From: Pseudomonadota bacterium
Lineage (GTDB): Bacteria; Pseudomonadota; Gammaproteobacteria; Acidithiobacillales; Acidithiobacillaceae
Direction: 5' to 3'
DNA length: 7,149 nt
Assembly (NCBI GenBank): GCA_021839095.1
Contig: JAKCBU010000050.1
Coordinates: 1 to 7,149, forward strand
How positions within the stretch are numbered: the stretch's first letter is position 1; each line of letters starts with the position of its first letter. Below are positions 6,480-7,149 of this stretch, piece by piece. Below the pieces are notes generated by a model. The model saw only the letters and a list, made by a program, of their open reading frames with translations. It searched no databases and was not told where the DNA came from. The position numbers and the translations under genes were made by a program.

Positions 6480-6919
6480 GGCGTCGCTCCTTGGTGGATC
6501 TCCGTCAGCATTCGATCCAGACTGCACAAGTGACCGAGTTCATCTTGCAATAGGCCGGCGAACAATGCTTGCGTCTCGCTATCCCGCATCCTGGCGCAGT
6601 AGTGAGCCGCTTCCTCGTACAGACGGATCGCTTCGATCTCCAACTCGCGGTCAATCAACAGCATCTCCTCCAGCGAGCGTCCCGGACGGATGGGCGGCAG
6701 TTGCGTACCATTGGAGGGAGTGCCCAGCACCAGCATGCGCTCGATCAGCTGCTGCGCATGCCCAAGTTCCTCTTCCGCATCGCTACGGAAGCGCCCGCTG
6801 TGCTCGCCAAGCTGCCACATCGCGGTCAGACTGGCCTGGGCAAGGTACTGCTGCACCGCAGCCAACTCGTGGCTGAGCGCGCGCATCAGGTAGCCCGCCC
6901 GTCGCGGATCGGTCGCCAT
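6476..6919 (-). CDS. Bacterioferritin-like diiron protein of the carboxysome operon, lacking the haem-ligand Met
   Basis: This is a 147-residue four-helix-bundle ferritin-like protein. With the start at the ATG at 6919, its residues fall on classical bacterioferritin numbering: Glu18 (SHELAAVQQY), Glu51 and His54 (EEELGHA), Glu94 (DRELEIEA), Glu127 and His130 (QDELGHL). All six ferroxidase-centre ligands are therefore present. Position 52, the axial haem ligand Met in true bacterioferritin, is Leu, so inter-subunit haem is unlikely. Length is slightly below the usual 155-160. The frame is open further upstream to 7069, but that part overlaps csoS1 and does not look like ferritin. The chosen start lies 13 nt after the csoS1 stop, with only a weak purine-rich stretch before it. 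Its TGA overlaps the ATG of the next gene. Ferritin-like genes are commonly found at this position in alpha-carboxysome operons; their role there (iron or redox handling) is not established. Confidence 0.88.
   Translation of the reverse strand: MATDPRRAGYLMRALSHELAAVQQYLAQASLTAMWQLGEHSGRFRSDAEEELGHAQQLIERMLVLGTPSNGTQLPPIRPGRSLEEMLLIDRELEIEAIRLYEEAAHYCARMRDSETQALFAGLLQDELGHLCSLDRMLTEIHQGATP
6487..6492 (-). promoter_or_regulatory. Ribosome binding site of the acRAF-like gene
   Basis: On the minus strand this reads AAGGAG, seven bases before the ATG at 6479, and lies inside the end of the ferritin gene. It supports the ATGA-overlap start over the longer in-frame extension to 6527. Confidence 0.7.
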
Positions 6920-6932
6920 GGCCACGCCTGCG

Positions 6933-7149
6933 CTAGCTGAGGGACTGACTAACCACGCCGTCCAGCCCGCTGTCGCCGGCATCGGGCGTCTTCGGCAGAA
7001 CGCTCTCCACCTCGGAGTGCACGCGGGCGATGATGTGCGCTGCCACCAGGCCATCGCCGACACGTTCACACGCGTCCGCCCCCGCCCGCACCGCCGCGTT
7101 CACCGCGCCGGTCTCGCCGCGCACCAGCACGGTAACGTAACCACCGCCC
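6933..7149 (-). CDS. csoS1: CsoS1-type alpha-carboxysome shell hexamer protein, C-terminal part (edge-truncated)
   Basis: This is a BMC-domain protein that forms the hexagonal tiles of the alpha-carboxysome shell. Only the last 71 codons are in the window; the reading frame is open to the right edge and ends in TAG. The visible part starts GGYVTVLVRGETGAVNAA, followed by a segment containing GADACERVGDGLVAAHIIA and then HSEVESVLP. This is the very conserved second half of CsoS1A/B/C, including the Gly-rich central-pore neighbourhood. After the conserved LPKTP there is a tail of about 16 residues (DAGDSGLDGVVSQSLS). A tail like this resembles the longer CsoS1B paralogue, which is usually the last csoS1 gene before the bacterioferritin-like gene. 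About 35-40 N-terminal residues should lie outside the window. The family is very certain; assignment to the B paralogue is inference. The next gene starts 13 nt downstream. Confidence 0.95.
   Translation of the reverse strand, partial: GGGYVTVLVRGETGAVNAAVRAGADACERVGDGLVAAHIIARVHSEVESVLPKTPDAGDSGLDGVVSQSLS

Noticed and set aside
6476..7069. Longer (197-residue) version of the ferritin-like protein
   Set aside because: The extra N-terminus overlaps csoS1, is Trp/Arg/Pro-rich and unlike ferritin; starting at 6919 puts all metal ligands on bacterioferritin numbering.

Overview
This window looks like the downstream half of an alpha-carboxysome (cso/cbb) operon from a chemoautotrophic proteobacterium, for example a sulfur-, iron- or ammonia-oxidiser. 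The genus cannot be fixed from the sequence. Every convincing gene is on the minus strand, so transcription runs from the right end of the window to the left. GC is about 60% over most of the window but only 44% (hand count) over bases 1-600.

In order of transcription the genes are: the C-terminal 71 residues of a CsoS1-type shell protein (edge-truncated); a bacterioferritin-like ferritin with a full ferroxidase site but no haem-ligand Met; a pterin-dehydratase-like protein matching the RuBisCO assembly factor acRAF; the carboxysome-positioning pair McdA (ParA-type ATPase) and McdB (small, disordered, ending Trp-Pro-Asp); and CbbQ (MoxR AAA+) with CbbO (C-terminal VWA/MIDAS), which form a RuBisCO activase. 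Genes are separated by 13-51 nt or overlap (ATGA or 10-nt overlaps), so this is clearly one co-translated unit covering shell, RuBisCO folding, RuBisCO reactivation and organelle positioning.

The next gene, after a 125-nt gap that holds a possible 32-codon ORF, encodes a class II fructose-bisphosphate-aldolase-like barrel fused to a C-terminal Dabb (A/B-barrel) domain. Two of its zinc-ligand histidines are replaced (Arg83 and Gln181) and its phosphate-binding GxSG loop is lost, so it is probably not a normal aldolase. This is the most novel intact gene in the window.

The left 770 bases are wreckage. A bioD-like start, coupled to the aldolase-like gene by an ATGA overlap, carries a Walker A Lys-to-Asn change and stops being recognisable after about 40 codons. 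At about 630-640 it joins an AT-richer, decayed second cbbO/norD-type copy, which has a roughly 54-codon deletion and at least three frameshifts and runs off the left edge. The operon therefore ends in a recombination scar between a bioD-type gene and a diverged cbbO paralogue.
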